From: Desulfuromonas thiophila
GTDB taxonomy: Bacteria; Desulfobacterota; Desulfuromonadia; Desulfuromonadales; Desulfuromonadaceae
Direction: 5' to 3'
Length of the DNA: 53,395 bases
Assembly (NCBI RefSeq): GCF_900101955.1
Contig: NZ_FNAQ01000015.1
Location: forward strand, 4,423-57,817
Positions 20,979 to 30,841 of the stretch are shown here, in pieces. The notes under the pieces are model-generated. The model saw only the letters and a program-made list of their open reading frames with translations, ran no database searches and was not told the origin of the DNA. Made by a program: the position numbers and the translations under genes. Every line of letters starts with the position of its first letter. The first letter of the stretch is position 1.

Positions 20979-22704
20979 AGATCACCGCCGGCTGCGCCAC
21001 TGCCGGCTGGTGCTTTATCTGTTGCTGGCGGCCCTGATCGGCCTGGCGACGGGGGCCTTGGCGGTCTGTTTTCGTTATCTGCTGCTGGAGGGTACGGCGC
21101 TGCTATGGGACGAACCGGTTGACCTGATCGCGGCGACCGCGCGTCTGCCCTGGTATCAGGTGGTGCTGATTCCTGCGCTGGGCGGACTGGTGCTGGGGCC
21201 TGCCGTGGCGCACTTTGCGCCGGAAACGCGTGGTGCCGGCGTTCCCGAAGTCATTGAGGCCGTGGTGGTGCGTGAAGGCAACATTCGCCACCGCACCAGT
21301 CTGTGCAAACTGCTGTCGACCTTGCTGTCGCTCAGTTGCGGCGCCTCGGTCGGACGGGAAGGGCCGGTGGTCCACATGGGTTCGGCGGTGGGATCGTCAC
21401 TGGCGCAGCTGCTGCATCTGCCGGCCGAATGGAAACGGGTGTTTCTGGCCTGTGGCGCCGCTGCCGGTATCGCTGCGACCTTCAACGCGCCCATGGCCGG
21501 CATGCTGTTTGCCGCCGAGATCATTCTGGTGGATTTTCAGGTCAGCTATCTCAGCCAGATCGCCGTTTCCAGTGTGGCGGCCACGGTGGTGTCGCACCGC
21601 TTTTTCGGCGCGCTGCCGGCCTTTGCGGTGCCGGCTTTTCAGCTGCACAGCTACTGGGAGTTGCCACTCTATTTGCTGCTGGGCCTTTTGGCCGGCGGTC
21701 TGGCCATCCTCTTTATCCGCAGCACCTGCCTGGTGGAGGATGTCTTCAGTCGGCTGGGTATCGCCCCGCGCTGGCGGCCGGCCTGTGCCGGTTTGCTGTT
21801 GGGCCTGATAGCCCTGGTTCTGCCCCAGGTGCTTGGCGTCGGCTATCCAACCATGAATCAGGTCTTGACAGCACAGATGTTGCCTCTGATGATGGGCGCC
21901 GTGCTGCTGGCCAAGTGGCTGGCCACGGCCCTGTGTGTCGGCGCCGGTTTTTCCGGTGGCATCTTTGCCCCTTCGCTGGTGCTGGGTGGTCTGCTGGGTG
22001 GCTTGGTGGGCGCCTTGGCCAGTCTGGTGGCACCGGCCTTGGTGGCGCCGCCGCCGGCCTATGCTCTGGTGGGCATGGCGGCTCTGGTCAGTGGCACCAC
22101 CCTGGCGCCGATCACGGCCATCTTTACCATCTTCGAGCTGACCTATAATTACGAGATCATTCTGCCGCTGATGCTGTGTTGTATCGCCAGTCTTCTGGTG
22201 GTACAGAGCGGCTACGGTTTGTCGATCTACGAAACACGCCTGGTGCGTAAAGGGGTGCGCATTGTACGCGGTCGCGATGTCAATCTGTTGCGCTCGCTGC
22301 AGGTGGCCGATTTCATGGAGCGTCATTTCGAACAGATTGGCCAGGCCATGCCCTTGGTCGATCTGGTACAACTGGCCCAGGACAGCAGCTATCCCCATTT
22401 TGTTGTGGTGGACGAGGGGGGTCGGCTGGTTGGCATGCTGTCCATGCATGATCTGAAGGTCTGTCTCAGTGAGATGGGTGAACTGGCTCATCTGGTGCTG
22501 GCGTCGGAAATTATGACGCGTCAGGTGGTGACCATCACTGCCGGCCAGAACCTTGAAACCGCCTTTGAACTGTTCGAGGGCCGGCATATCTCGACCTTGC
22601 CGGTGGTGGCCGAGGAGGATGAGCGGCGCGTGCTGGGGGTGCTCAAAAAAAACACCCTGATACAGGCATACAATCAGAATATTCTCAAACTGGGTGGTTT
22701 TTGA
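20962..22704 (+). CDS. CLC-type chloride channel/transporter with C-terminal CBS pair
   Basis: A protein of 580 residues. The CLC signatures are GAGVPEV (92-97), GREGPVVHMG (131-140, with gating Glu133) and GGIFAPSLV (around 335), within about 10-12 hydrophobic helices up to residue 425. Two CBS domains follow (about 450-575; HFVVVDEGGRLVGMLSMHDL, ISTLPVVAEED), which usually bind adenine nucleotides and regulate gating. It moves chloride across the inner membrane, either as channel or H+/Cl- exchanger; this is not settled here. The start at 20962 (MATVAED) lies within the end of queH. Confidence 0.88.
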   Translation: MATVAEDHRRLRHCRLVLYLLLAALIGLATGALAVCFRYLLLEGTALLWDEPVDLIAATARLPWYQVVLIPALGGLVLGPAVAHFAPETRGAGVPEVIEAVVVREGNIRHRTSLCKLLSTLLSLSCGASVGREGPVVHMGSAVGSSLAQLLHLPAEWKRVFLACGAAAGIAATFNAPMAGMLFAAEIILVDFQVSYLSQIAVSSVAATVVSHRFFGALPAFAVPAFQLHSYWELPLYLLLGLLAGGLAILFIRSTCLVEDVFSRLGIAPRWRPACAGLLLGLIALVLPQVLGVGYPTMNQVLTAQMLPLMMGAVLLAKWLATALCVGAGFSGGIFAPSLVLGGLLGGLVGALASLVAPALVAPPPAYALVGMAALVSGTTLAPITAIFTIFELTYNYEIILPLMLCCIASLLVVQSGYGLSIYETRLVRKGVRIVRGRDVNLLRSLQVADFMERHFEQIGQAMPLVDLVQLAQDSSYPHFVVVDEGGRLVGMLSMHDLKVCLSEMGELAHLVLASEIMTRQVVTITAGQNLETAFELFEGRHISTLPVVAEEDERRVLGVLKKNTLIQAYNQNILKLGGF

Positions 22705-22758
22705 ACCCGTTATGCTGGTGCCGGGCCTTTGTTGCCGGCAAAACAGAGGATAGACCCG

Positions 22759-23784
22759 ATGGATTCCGACCGTTCCCTGTCCTTCAGTGAGCGCATTGTG
22801 GCGCGGGCGCGTGGCCGCCGCAACATCCTGATTCTGACACACGACAATCCCGATCCCGATGCGTTGGCCAGTGCTCATGCCCTGGCCCATCTGTTGCTGG
22901 CCAAAACCGGTAACAGTCCGCGCATCGCCTGTGGCGGCGTGATCGGTCGGCGGGAAAACCGTACCATGGTCGAACGGTTGCAGATTGCTGTTGAGCCTCT
23001 GGCGCGGGTGGATGTGCGCACCTTTGATCTGTTCTGTCTGGTTGATGCCCAGCCGGGTACCGGCAACACCAGCCTGTCGGGTCAGTTGCCCATTGATATC
23101 ATCATCGACCATCATCCGCTGCGCTGCCGGTCCGAGGATAACCAGATTGTTGATATCCGGCCCGATTACGGTGCCTGCGCCACCATTTTGTTCGAATACC
23201 TTCAGCAGCAGAAGGTTTATCTCAACAGCCGGCTGGCGACAGCTCTGTTTTATGCCATTCGTTCGGAAACCCAGGATCTCGGCCGTGAGTGGACGCCGCC
23301 GGATCGACTGGCCTACCAGCAACTGCTGCTGCTGAGCAACAACCGGGTGCTGTTCGATATCGCTCACGCCAAGGTGCCGCGCAGCTATTTCGCCAGTTTC
23401 AACCAGGCGCTGGAATCGGCGCGGGTCTACCGTGAGGCGCTGGTATTCAATCTTGCGCAGATCCCCCAACCCGATATCGTGGCCGAGATGGCGGATTTTC
23501 TGCTGCGCATGGAGGGGGTGCATCTGGTGCTGGGCATGGGCTGGCATCGCGGTGAGGAGGTGTTGTCGTTGCGAACCGATCGCGAGGACTGGCGGGCCGG
23601 CACCATCATCCGCCAGCTGGTGGCGGAGCTGGGCACGGCCGGCGGTCATGGCATGATCGCCGGTGGTCAAATCCGCCAGGTGGCGGGTGATGTCTTGGCC
23701 CAGAACCAGCTGCAGCAGCTGCTGACGGAGCGGCTTTTTACCGTGCTGGGCTATGATCCCGAGGCCGGCGAGGCACTGTTGTGA
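22759..23784 (+). CDS. DHH/DHHA1 phosphoesterase, NrnA-like
   Basis: A protein of 341 residues. The DHH-family motifs are DNPDPDALAS (29-38), LVDAQ (94-98) and IDHHP (116-120), which hold the two manganese ions. The C-terminal DHHA1 domain has GGHGMIAGG (around 290-298). The family includes NrnA nanoRNases/pAp phosphatases and c-di-AMP or GdpP-like phosphodiesterases. No membrane or PAS part is present, so NrnA-like degradation of di- to oligonucleotides is the likeliest job. AGAGGA precedes the ATG. It overlaps the amidase gene by GTGA. Confidence 0.78.
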   Translation: MDSDRSLSFSERIVARARGRRNILILTHDNPDPDALASAHALAHLLLAKTGNSPRIACGGVIGRRENRTMVERLQIAVEPLARVDVRTFDLFCLVDAQPGTGNTSLSGQLPIDIIIDHHPLRCRSEDNQIVDIRPDYGACATILFEYLQQQKVYLNSRLATALFYAIRSETQDLGREWTPPDRLAYQQLLLLSNNRVLFDIAHAKVPRSYFASFNQALESARVYREALVFNLAQIPQPDIVAEMADFLLRMEGVHLVLGMGWHRGEEVLSLRTDREDWRAGTIIRQLVAELGTAGGHGMIAGGQIRQVAGDVLAQNQLQQLLTERLFTVLGYDPEAGEALL

Positions 23785-24848
23785 ACCGCTATGCCCTGAT
23801 GGCCGGATTGTTGGCATGGCTGGTGCTGGCCGGATCAGCCCAGGCGGTGGTCGAAATTGGCCGTCAGGCGGGTCAAGTCACCCGCATCGAGGAGGTCTAC
23901 CAGGTCGATCAGGTGCCTTATCTGGCCATTGACGAGGTGCTGTCGGCCTTGGGGTTGACGGGGTTCTGGCATCGCACCCAGCATCGCTACCATCTGAAGC
24001 TGCCGGCCGGCACGGCGACCTTTTTCCCCGGTGGTCAGTATCTCAAGATTGGTGAGCGCTTTGTCGCCCTGCCACACCCGGCCCGTTTTATCGATGGTCG
24101 CCTGCGAGTGGCTGAAAGCTTTGTGCTGGAGGTGCTGCGGCCGCAGCTCGGGGCCGCGCTGTACTATCGCAATCTTGATCCGCCGCGCCAGCAGGAGCCT
24201 GCCGATGCTCTGCTCGATCGGTTGTTTTCCTTCGTGCTGCGCCAGAAACGGCCGGAGGGTGCACTTGGTTTGCGGGGTGTTGCTATCGATCCGGCTCACG
24301 GTGGCGATGACGCCGGGGTGATCGCTGGCCGCGTCAAGGAAAAGGACGTGGTGCTGCAGGTGGCGCAGCAGCTGGAACGCCAGATCAAGATGCAGCTGGG
24401 TTGTCCGGTTGTGCTCAGTCGCGATGCCGACTACAGCCCGCCAGCTGCCAAGCGGCTGGAGATGCTGCAGCAGCAGCCGGTGGATGCCCTGCTTTTGCTC
24501 CATGCCCAGGGCTCCCTCAGCCCCCAGGCGCACGGCATCCATCTGTACGTGGTTGGTGGCGACGCCCTGCCGCCGGGTGCCACCAGCCCGGACAGCTTGC
24601 GACTGGCGCTGCAGTTGAGCGCCGCCTTGCGCGAGGCCGGTTTTGCCGTGGCTGAGGTCAGCCAGACCACGCTTTTGTCCCTGCCGCAGGGAGACTTGCC
24701 AACGGTGTTGATCGAGTTGGGCTATCTGACCCGTGCCGACGAACAGACCCGCCTGACCGAGACCACCGGCCAGCAGGCTCTGGCCGTGGCCTTGCTTGAG
24801 GGTCTGAAAGATTTCAGTACCTATCTGCAGCGGCAGAACCGGCCCTGA
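23781..24848 (+). CDS. N-acetylmuramoyl-L-alanine amidase (AmiC type)
   Basis: A protein of 355 residues starting with GTG coupled to the previous stop (GTGA). A signal peptide (about 4-22) is followed by a copper-amine-oxidase-N-like beta domain (about 25-120) and an Amidase_3 zinc domain (about 165-350) with zinc ligands His173 (DPAHGGDDAG), Glu187 (VKEKDVV) and His241 (LLHAQGS) and catalytic Glu312 (VLIELGYL). It cleaves the amide between MurNAc and the stem peptide in the periplasm, in cell separation. The third-ligand block reads LLHAQ rather than the common SIHAN but keeps the histidine. Confidence 0.87.
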   Translation: MNRYALMAGLLAWLVLAGSAQAVVEIGRQAGQVTRIEEVYQVDQVPYLAIDEVLSALGLTGFWHRTQHRYHLKLPAGTATFFPGGQYLKIGERFVALPHPARFIDGRLRVAESFVLEVLRPQLGAALYYRNLDPPRQQEPADALLDRLFSFVLRQKRPEGALGLRGVAIDPAHGGDDAGVIAGRVKEKDVVLQVAQQLERQIKMQLGCPVVLSRDADYSPPAAKRLEMLQQQPVDALLLLHAQGSLSPQAHGIHLYVVGGDALPPGATSPDSLRLALQLSAALREAGFAVAEVSQTTLLSLPQGDLPTVLIELGYLTRADEQTRLTETTGQQALAVALLEGLKDFSTYLQRQNRP

Positions 24849-25004
24849 GCGGGACCGCAGCTCTTGCACTGGTGCTTTGTCTGGCGGGTGGAAGCGGTAT
24901 AGCCCGTTTGGACAAAAGAGTAACAAGGCCATTTTTATTTTTACGTGTTCAGCCATGGATTCCGCAGGCTGTTTTTCAACCGTCTGCCCACGAAGGAGAA
25001 ATGC

Positions 25005-25742
25005 ATGACCGATCTGTTTGTGCGCGTCGATGGCCGTCAGCCCGATGCCTTGCGGCCGGTGCGGTTGCAGCGGCGCTATACCCGCTATGCCGAGGGTTCG
25101 GTGTTGGCGGCGTTCGGTGATACCCTGGTACTGTGCAATGCCAGTGTCGAAGACGGCGTGCCACCGTTCATGCGTGGTCAGGGCCGTGGCTGGGTGACGG
25201 CCGAATACGCCATGCTGCCGCGGGCGACCCAGCAGCGTAATGCCCGCGAGGCCGCGCGCGGCAAGCAGGGCGGGCGCACCCATGAAATTCAGCGTCTTAT
25301 CGGCCGTAGCTTGCGGGCCATTATCGATTTCGACGCTCTGGGCGAGCGGACCATCCGGCTGGATTGCGATGTGCTGCAGGCCGATGGCGGTACCCGCACA
25401 GCAGCCATCACCGGCGCCTATGTTGCGCTGGCCGACGCCATTGGCGGTTTGCAGGCCAGCGGCCAGATCGTGACGAATCCCCTGCGCGACAGCGTCGCGG
25501 CGGTCAGTGTCGGTCTGGTGGCGGGTCGTTGCCTGCTTGATCTCAACTACGCCGAGGACAGCAGTGCCGAGGTGGACATGAATCTGGTGATGACCGGTTC
25601 TGGCCATTTTATTGAAATCCAGGGCACCGCTGAAGGGCGTCCCTTTGACGAAGTCGAGCTCGATGGCCTGCGCCGCTTGGGGCGGGCCGGCTGCGCTGCC
25701 CTGACGCGGTTGCAGCTTCAGGTGCTGGCGGAGCCGGCATGA
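25005..25742 (+). CDS. rph: RNase PH
   Basis: A protein of 245 residues, the standard length. Family blocks are [57 protein letters not shown] and [15 protein letters not shown]. It trims tRNA 3' ends phosphorolytically. ATG 25005 is selected by AAGGAG six bases upstream. Its stop overlaps the rdgB start (ATGA). The gap before it (24849-25004) holds an A/T-rich stretch (TTGGAC then TTTTTA) that may be a promoter. Confidence 0.96.
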   Translation: MTDLFVRVDGRQPDALRPVRLQRRYTRYAEGSVLAAFGDTLVLCNASVEDGVPPFMRGQGRGWVTAEYAMLPRATQQRNAREAARGKQGGRTHEIQRLIGRSLRAIIDFDALGERTIRLDCDVLQADGGTRTAAITGAYVALADAIGGLQASGQIVTNPLRDSVAAVSVGLVAGRCLLDLNYAEDSSAEVDMNLVMTGSGHFIEIQGTAEGRPFDEVELDGLRRLGRAGCAALTRLQLQVLAEPA

Positions 25743-26368
25743 AACTGCTGGTTGCCACCGGCAACGCCGGCAAGCTGCGCGAAATTCGCCAGGCGCTGGA
25801 GGGCACGGATATTCGGGTGGAAGGCCTGGTTGATTATCCCGGCTTGCAGGTGGCGCAGGAAGATGGCGACAGTTTCGCCGCCAATGCCACCAAAAAGGCT
25901 CTCACCATTGCCCGTCAGGCCGGCTGCCTGTGTCTGGCCGATGATTCCGGACTGGAGGTAGCAGCCCTCGCTGGTGCTCCCGGAGTTTATTCTGCCCGTT
26001 TTGCCGGGCCACAGGCCACGGATGCCGATAATAACGCCCTGCTGCTGGCGCGGCTGGCCGGGGTGCCGGCCGGCCAGCGCCAGGCGGCCTTTCGCTGCCT
26101 GATGGCGCTGTGCGACGCCGCTGGCCGCTGTCGTCTGTTCGAAGGGCGGCTCGATGGCGAGATACTGACCCGGCCGCTGGGCGCGGGCGGTTTCGGCTAT
26201 GATCCGCTGTTCTGGCTGCCTGGGCAGAACTGCAGTCTGGCGCAGCTTGATCTGGCAGCGAAAAACCGCATCAGCCATCGGGGGCAAGCCCTGGCCGCCC
26301 TGCTGGCGGCCCTGCGGCAGGGCGGTGATCCCTTGAGCCAGCAGGAACTTCCTCAGCAGACAGGATAG
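25739..26368 (+). CDS. rdgB: XTP/dITP (noncanonical purine NTP) diphosphatase
   Basis: A protein of 209 residues of the HAM1/RdgB family: [11 protein letters not shown] at 6-16, [28 protein letters not shown] and SHRGQAL. It hydrolyses ITP, dITP and XTP to monophosphates, keeping deaminated purines out of nucleic acids. It is coupled to rph by an ATGA overlap, a conserved pairing in many bacteria. The C-terminus after the SHRGQAL region is slightly extended and polar. Confidence 0.95.
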   Translation: MKLLVATGNAGKLREIRQALEGTDIRVEGLVDYPGLQVAQEDGDSFAANATKKALTIARQAGCLCLADDSGLEVAALAGAPGVYSARFAGPQATDADNNALLLARLAGVPAGQRQAAFRCLMALCDAAGRCRLFEGRLDGEILTRPLGAGGFGYDPLFWLPGQNCSLAQLDLAAKNRISHRGQALAALLAALRQGGDPLSQQELPQQTG

Positions 26369-26373
26369 AGTGC

Positions 26374-27273
26374 ATGGATTTGACACCGGAAAGCTACAAG
26401 CAGATGCTCGACCATCTCGGCGAGGCGGTTTACTTTGTCGATCCCGAACGTCGGATTCTGTACTGGAATCATGCCGCTGAACTGCTCACCGGCTATGCTG
26501 CCGCCGAGTTGGTGGGGCGACTGTGCGCTGATGGCCCGCTGCACCATGTTGACGAGAAGAATACCCCCCTGTGCCAGCAGCACTGTCCGCTCAAACGTTG
26601 TATCGACAGCGGTGAGCCGCAGGAAAAACTGGTATTTCTGGCGCACAAGCAGGGCCAGCGGATTCCGGTGATGGTCAAGACGGCGGCCGTGCGCGATGCC
26701 GGGGGCAACATCCTCGGCGCGGTGGAGATCTTCACCGATGCGGCCCCCTGGCTGGAGTTGAAGGAGGTTGAATCGGAACTGCGGCGCCAGACCCTGCTTG
26801 ATCCGCTGACCGGCATTCTGACAGCCCAGGCCTTTGACGATGCCTTGCAGCGCGAATGGTTTCGCTTCAAACGCTATCGCAACCCCTTTTCGCTGATCGC
26901 CCTGGAGGTGGATTATTTCCGCTGTTACAGCCAGGTTTATGGCCGAGGCGCCGCGGATCGGCTGCTGTGCTGGCTGGTGCGGCATCTGCGCGCCTCGCTG
27001 CGCCGGGCCGATGTGATGGGCCGGATTGAAAACGATCACTTCCGTGTGCTGTTGTCCTATTCCAGCCGCAAGGCCACACTGAAGGTGGCCGATATGATCC
27101 TCGAACTGGTGCGCAGCGAACCCTGTTTGGATCTGCCCTTTGCCATGAGTGTCAGCATCGGGGCGGTAATGGTGGAGGAAAACGAGGACTTGCCCCAACT
27201 GTTGCAGCGTCTTGACAAGGCCCTGCAGCGGTCGAAGGATATGGGACACAATCAGGTGACCTTCTGGAGCTGA
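26374..27273 (+). CDS. PAS domain protein with degenerate GGDEF domain
   Basis: A protein of 299 residues, soluble. Residues 5-125 form a PAS domain (AVYFVDPERRILYWNHAAELLTGY) with a cysteine-rich insert (Cys67, Cys71, Cys76) that could hold a metal or redox centre. Residues 140-299 have the diguanylate cyclase fold (DPLTGILTAQAFDDAL, LIALEVDYFR), but the active-site GGDEF reads ENDHF (219-223), so cyclase activity is unlikely. It may act as a c-di-GMP- or nucleotide-independent sensor or protein-binding module. It follows rdgB by 5 bases with a near AGGA, so it is in the same run. Confidence 0.8.
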   Translation: MDLTPESYKQMLDHLGEAVYFVDPERRILYWNHAAELLTGYAAAELVGRLCADGPLHHVDEKNTPLCQQHCPLKRCIDSGEPQEKLVFLAHKQGQRIPVMVKTAAVRDAGGNILGAVEIFTDAAPWLELKEVESELRRQTLLDPLTGILTAQAFDDALQREWFRFKRYRNPFSLIALEVDYFRCYSQVYGRGAADRLLCWLVRHLRASLRRADVMGRIENDHFRVLLSYSSRKATLKVADMILELVRSEPCLDLPFAMSVSIGAVMVEENEDLPQLLQRLDKALQRSKDMGHNQVTFWS

Positions 27274-27283
27274 CCGGCGGCGG

Positions 27284-27312
27284 TTGACTTTTGCCGGCAG
27301 CAGTGCTACAAG
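27284..27312 (+). promoter_or_regulatory. Candidate sigma70 promoter for ndk
   Basis: TTGACT (27284-27289) and TACAAG (27307-27312), 17-base spacing, 54 bases before the ndk ATG. The sequence GCCGGCAG occurs twice across the spacer and start region. Confidence 0.45.
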
Positions 27313-27365
27313 CCGGCAGTCCGTTTTACCTGTTTTTGACACCTCATCGTAAGGAATGACATCCC

Positions 27366-27779
27366 ATGGAAAGAACCTTTGCCATCATCAAGCCGGACGC
27401 CTTTGCCGCCGGTCACGCCGGAAAGATTCTCGCCCGCATCTATCAGGAAGGCTTCAAGGTCGTTGGTCTGAAAAAGCTCTACCTGAGCAAGGTCGAGGCC
27501 GAGGGCTTCTACTATGTCCATCGTGAGCGGCCGTTCTTTGGCGAACTGACCGACTTCATGAGCAGTGGTCCCTGCGTTGTCATGGCCCTGGAGGCCGATA
27601 ACGCCATCATGAAATGGCGTGATCTGATGGGCGCCACCGATCCGGCCAAGGCTGCTGAAGGCACACTGCGGCGTGAGTTCGGCACCTCCATTGGTGAAAA
27701 CGCTACCCACGGCTCCGATGCGCCGGAAACCGCGGCTTTCGAGCTGTCGTATTTCTTTGCCGGTCTGGAACTGCTCTGA
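27366..27779 (+). CDS. ndk: Nucleoside diphosphate kinase
   Basis: A protein of 137 residues, full length. The N-terminal [11 protein letters not shown] and the catalytic NATHGSD with phospho-accepting His115 are diagnostic. It equalises (d)NDP and (d)NTP pools in the cytoplasm. It has its own promoter and is closed by a terminator 35 bases downstream, so it appears monocistronic. Confidence 0.97.
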   Translation: MERTFAIIKPDAFAAGHAGKILARIYQEGFKVVGLKKLYLSKVEAEGFYYVHRERPFFGELTDFMSSGPCVVMALEADNAIMKWRDLMGATDPAKAAEGTLRREFGTSIGENATHGSDAPETAAFELSYFFAGLELL

Positions 27780-27813
27780 TCCGGCAGCACAACGGGTGCA
27801 CAGGAACGCACAC

Positions 27814-27846
27814 AAAGCCCTTCGGACTGGTCGGGGGGCTTTTTTT
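27814..27846 (+). terminator. Intrinsic terminator of ndk
   Basis: AAAGCCC (27814-27820) pairs with GGGGCTTT ending at 27843, followed by a run of T. The loop is about 14 bases with a possible inner pairing. Confidence 0.75.
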
Positions 27847-27893
27847 CGTCGTGGCGGTGGCCGGAGGCTGTCGCAAACGTCGTACGGGAAGCC

Positions 27894-28925
27894 ATGGAAA
27901 CGCAGCGGGTTGATATTCGGGGACTGAGCCGGTCGGAGCTGGTTGATTTTCTGACCGGGCTGGGCAAGGAGCGGTTTCGCGCCGAGCAGCTGTTCCGCTG
28001 GATTTACAAGCGCGGGGTCAGTGACTTTGCTGCCATGACCGATCTGTCGAAGGTGCTGCGCGAGCAGCTGGAGCAGCGTGCCCTGGTTTCGACACTGATC
28101 CCCGAAGCGGTCGAGGTTAGTAGCGACGGCACCCGCAAGTACCTGCTGCGGCTGACGGATGGAGCCAGCGTCGAGGCCGTGCGCATTCCGATGGAGAACG
28201 GTCGCGCTACCCTGTGCATCTCGTCGCAGGTTGGCTGTGCCATGGGTTGTGCCTTCTGCCTGACCGGCCAGTTCGGGTTTCAGCGCCATCTGACGGCGGC
28301 GGAAATTGTCGGCCAGGTCTGCGCCGGATTGCAGGATGGGCCGATTCAGAATATTGTTTTCATGGGCATGGGCGAACCGCTGCACAATCTCGATGCGGTG
28401 GTGCGGGCGCTGGAGATTCTCTATGATCCGGCCGGTCTTGACTACAGCTCCCGTAAGATTACCGTCTCGACCTGCGGCCTGGTGCCGCAGATGGACGAGC
28501 TGGGCCGCCGTATCACCGTTAATCTGGCGGTGTCCCTTAATGCCACCACCGATGCCGTGCGCGATGTGCTGATGCCTGTCAACCGCCGCTATCCGCTGCG
28601 TGAGTTGCTGGCCGCCTGTCGCCGTTTCCCGCTGCCCGCCCAGCGGCGGGTGACCTTCGAATACATTCTGATCCGCGATCTCAATGACAGTCTGGCGGAT
28701 GCCCGCCGACTGGTGGCCTTGTTGCACGGCGTCAAGGCCAAGGTTAATCTGATTCCGTTCAATGAGCACGAGGGCGCGGCCTACCGCTGTCCCACAGAGG
28801 CCACCATCGAGGCATTTCAGCGCCATCTGCTGCAGCGCGGCCTGGTGGCGGTACGACGGGCCAGCAAGGGGCAGGATATCTCCGCTGCCTGTGGCCAGTT
28901 GAAGGGGAAGCTGGAAAAAGCCTGA
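27894..28925 (+). CDS. rlmN: Dual-specificity 23S rRNA/tRNA adenine-C2 methyltransferase
   Basis: A protein of 343 residues of the radical SAM superfamily. The [4Fe-4S] motif CAMGCAFC provides Cys115, Cys119 and Cys122, and the C-terminal methyl-carrying cysteine is Cys333 (SAACGQL). GMGEPLHN and the N-terminal [10 protein letters not shown] (RNA-binding region) agree. It methylates A2503 of 23S rRNA and A37 of some tRNAs. The ribosome-binding site is weak (GGGAAG). Confidence 0.94.
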   Translation: METQRVDIRGLSRSELVDFLTGLGKERFRAEQLFRWIYKRGVSDFAAMTDLSKVLREQLEQRALVSTLIPEAVEVSSDGTRKYLLRLTDGASVEAVRIPMENGRATLCISSQVGCAMGCAFCLTGQFGFQRHLTAAEIVGQVCAGLQDGPIQNIVFMGMGEPLHNLDAVVRALEILYDPAGLDYSSRKITVSTCGLVPQMDELGRRITVNLAVSLNATTDAVRDVLMPVNRRYPLRELLAACRRFPLPAQRRVTFEYILIRDLNDSLADARRLVALLHGVKAKVNLIPFNEHEGAAYRCPTEATIEAFQRHLLQRGLVAVRRASKGQDISAACGQLKGKLEKA

Positions 28926-28993
28926 GGTCTCTGGCACAATACCAGCCTTTGTGGCGCGCCCTCAGCGTGCCTTTATCCACACAAGGAGAATCC

Positions 28994-29872
28994 ATGTCTG
29001 AACTGACCCTGGGGGTGATCGGCGGCAGTGGCCTGTACGCCATGGAGGAGCTGACCGAGGTCGAGGAAATCCGCCTGCAGACCCCTTTCGGCGAGCCGTC
29101 GGACGCCTATATCTGCGGTCGGCTGGGAGCGGTGCGGCTGGTGTTTCTGCCGCGTCACGGTCGTGGTCACCGCTATCTGCCGTCCGAGGTGCCGTATCGA
29201 GCCAACATCTATGGCATGAAGATGCTCGGCGTCGATCGCATTCTGTCGGTGTCGGCTGTCGGCTCTATGAAGGAACAGATCGCGCCCGGTCATATGGTGG
29301 TGCCGGATCAGTTTATTGATCGCACCACTGGCAAGCGCGCCAACAGCTTTTTCGGTGACGGCATTGTCGGCCATGTCCAGTTCGCCGATCCGCTTTGCCC
29401 CGCATTGGCAGAGAGTCTGTATCAGGCGGCTCATGCCGCCGGCGCTACCGTTCATCAGGGCGGTACCTATGTTTGTATCGAGGGGCCAACCTTTTCCACC
29501 CGCGCTGAATCCCGCCTGTTCCGCAGCTGGGACGCGGCGGTGATCGGTATGACCAATCTGCCCGAAGCCCGCCTGGCGCGCGAGGCGGAAATCTGCTATG
29601 CCACCCTGGCCCTGGCGACGGATTATGATTGCTGGTACGAGGGCCACGAGGATGTTTCGGTGGAAGCGGTGCTGGCTATTGTGCGGCAGAATGTTGCCAT
29701 GGCGCGCCGCATCATCGCTGAACTGGCCGGCCGACTGGCCGCCGAACGGCGCTGCGGCTGCGGTGAGGCTGCCCGCTTTGCCGTCATGACCGCTCCGGCG
29801 GCCATCGCTCCGGCGGCACGTCAACGGCTGTCTCTGATTCTGGACAAATATTTCAAGGACGAAACGGCATGA
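28994..29872 (+). CDS. mtnP: S-methyl-5'-thioadenosine phosphorylase
   Basis: A protein of 292 residues of the PNP/MTAP phosphorylase family. GVIGGSGLY, PRHGRGHRYLPSEVPYRAN and the GPTFSTRAESRLFRSW, GMTNLPEA and ATDYDCW blocks are those of MTA phosphorylases. It splits methylthioadenosine, a byproduct of polyamine and other SAM-dependent synthesis, into adenine and MTR-1-phosphate. ATG 28994 follows AAGGAG; a longer frame to 28949 has none. It is coupled to the PfkB kinase by ATGA. Confidence 0.92.
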   Translation: MSELTLGVIGGSGLYAMEELTEVEEIRLQTPFGEPSDAYICGRLGAVRLVFLPRHGRGHRYLPSEVPYRANIYGMKMLGVDRILSVSAVGSMKEQIAPGHMVVPDQFIDRTTGKRANSFFGDGIVGHVQFADPLCPALAESLYQAAHAAGATVHQGGTYVCIEGPTFSTRAESRLFRSWDAAVIGMTNLPEARLAREAEICYATLALATDYDCWYEGHEDVSVEAVLAIVRQNVAMARRIIAELAGRLAAERRCGCGEAARFAVMTAPAAIAPAARQRLSLILDKYFKDETA

Positions 29873-30783
29873 GCATTCTGGTGGTCGGCTCGGTAGCCCT
29901 CGATTCGGTGGAAACCCCCTTTGGCAAGGGCGAAGAGATTCTGGGGGGCTCCGGTACCTTTTTTTCGACCTCCGCCAGTTTCTTTACCGATGTGCAGCTG
30001 GTGGCGGTGGTGGGCGAGGATTTTCCGCCGCAACATCTGGAGTTTCTGCGTCAGCGCGCCATCGACCTGAGTGGCGTGACGACGGCACCCGGTCGCACCT
30101 TCCGCTGGTGTGGCCGCTATGGCTTCGATCTCAACGAGGCCCAGACCCTCGATACCCAGCTCAATGTGTTTGCCAGCTTCAAGCCGCAGCTGCCGCCGAG
30201 CTATCGCGATGCCGACTATGTGTTTTTGGCCAATATCGATCCCGAACTGCAGCTGGAGGTGCTGCGGCAGGTGGTGCGGCCACAGCTGGTGGCCTGCGAT
30301 ACTATGAATTTCTGGATCGAGGGTAAGCGGGCGGCCCTGCTGGAAACCCTGAAATATGTCGACGTGCTGCTGATCAACGAGGGCGAGGCCCGCCAGCTGG
30401 CCGAGGAGGTCAATCTGGTGCGTGCTGCCGCCCGCATCCGCAGTTTCGGGCCGAAGGTGCTGGTCATCAAGCAGGGCGAATACGGCGCCCTGATGTTTAG
30501 CGAAGGGGCGGTGTTTTCAGCGCCGGCCTATCCGCTGGAGGCGGTATTCGATCCCACCGGCGCCGGCGATACCTTTGCCGGTGGTTTTTTGGGTTATCTG
30601 GCCAGCGTGCGGGATCTGTCGACGGAAACCCTGCGCCGTGCCATTGTGTTTGGCAGTGTGATGGCGTCTTTTACCGTCGAGGCCTTCAGTCTCGACCGGC
30701 TGCGCAGCCTGGAATTTGCCGAGGTGCGTGAGCGCTATCAGCGTTTTCGGCTGCTGACCGCCTTTGGTGATCTGGACGACTGA
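29869..30783 (+). CDS. PfkB-family sugar/nucleoside kinase
   Basis: A protein of 304 residues of the ribokinase fold. The N-terminal LGGSGTFFSTSASFF (sugar-binding region) and DPTGAGDTFAGGF (229-240, catalytic base Asp234) define the family. The start overlaps mtnP (ATGA), which points to a substrate in the methylthioadenosine or purine-nucleoside salvage route; adenosine, ribose or methylthioribose are possibilities that the sequence cannot separate. Confidence 0.82.
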   Translation: MSILVVGSVALDSVETPFGKGEEILGGSGTFFSTSASFFTDVQLVAVVGEDFPPQHLEFLRQRAIDLSGVTTAPGRTFRWCGRYGFDLNEAQTLDTQLNVFASFKPQLPPSYRDADYVFLANIDPELQLEVLRQVVRPQLVACDTMNFWIEGKRAALLETLKYVDVLLINEGEARQLAEEVNLVRAAARIRSFGPKVLVIKQGEYGALMFSEGAVFSAPAYPLEAVFDPTGAGDTFAGGFLGYLASVRDLSTETLRRAIVFGSVMASFTVEAFSLDRLRSLEFAEVRERYQRFRLLTAFGDLDD

Positions 30784-30841
30784 GGGGTCTGGGGCCGTTC
30801 GGTGCGGTCCGCCAGGCCAGATACGGGAACGGGAGGGAACC

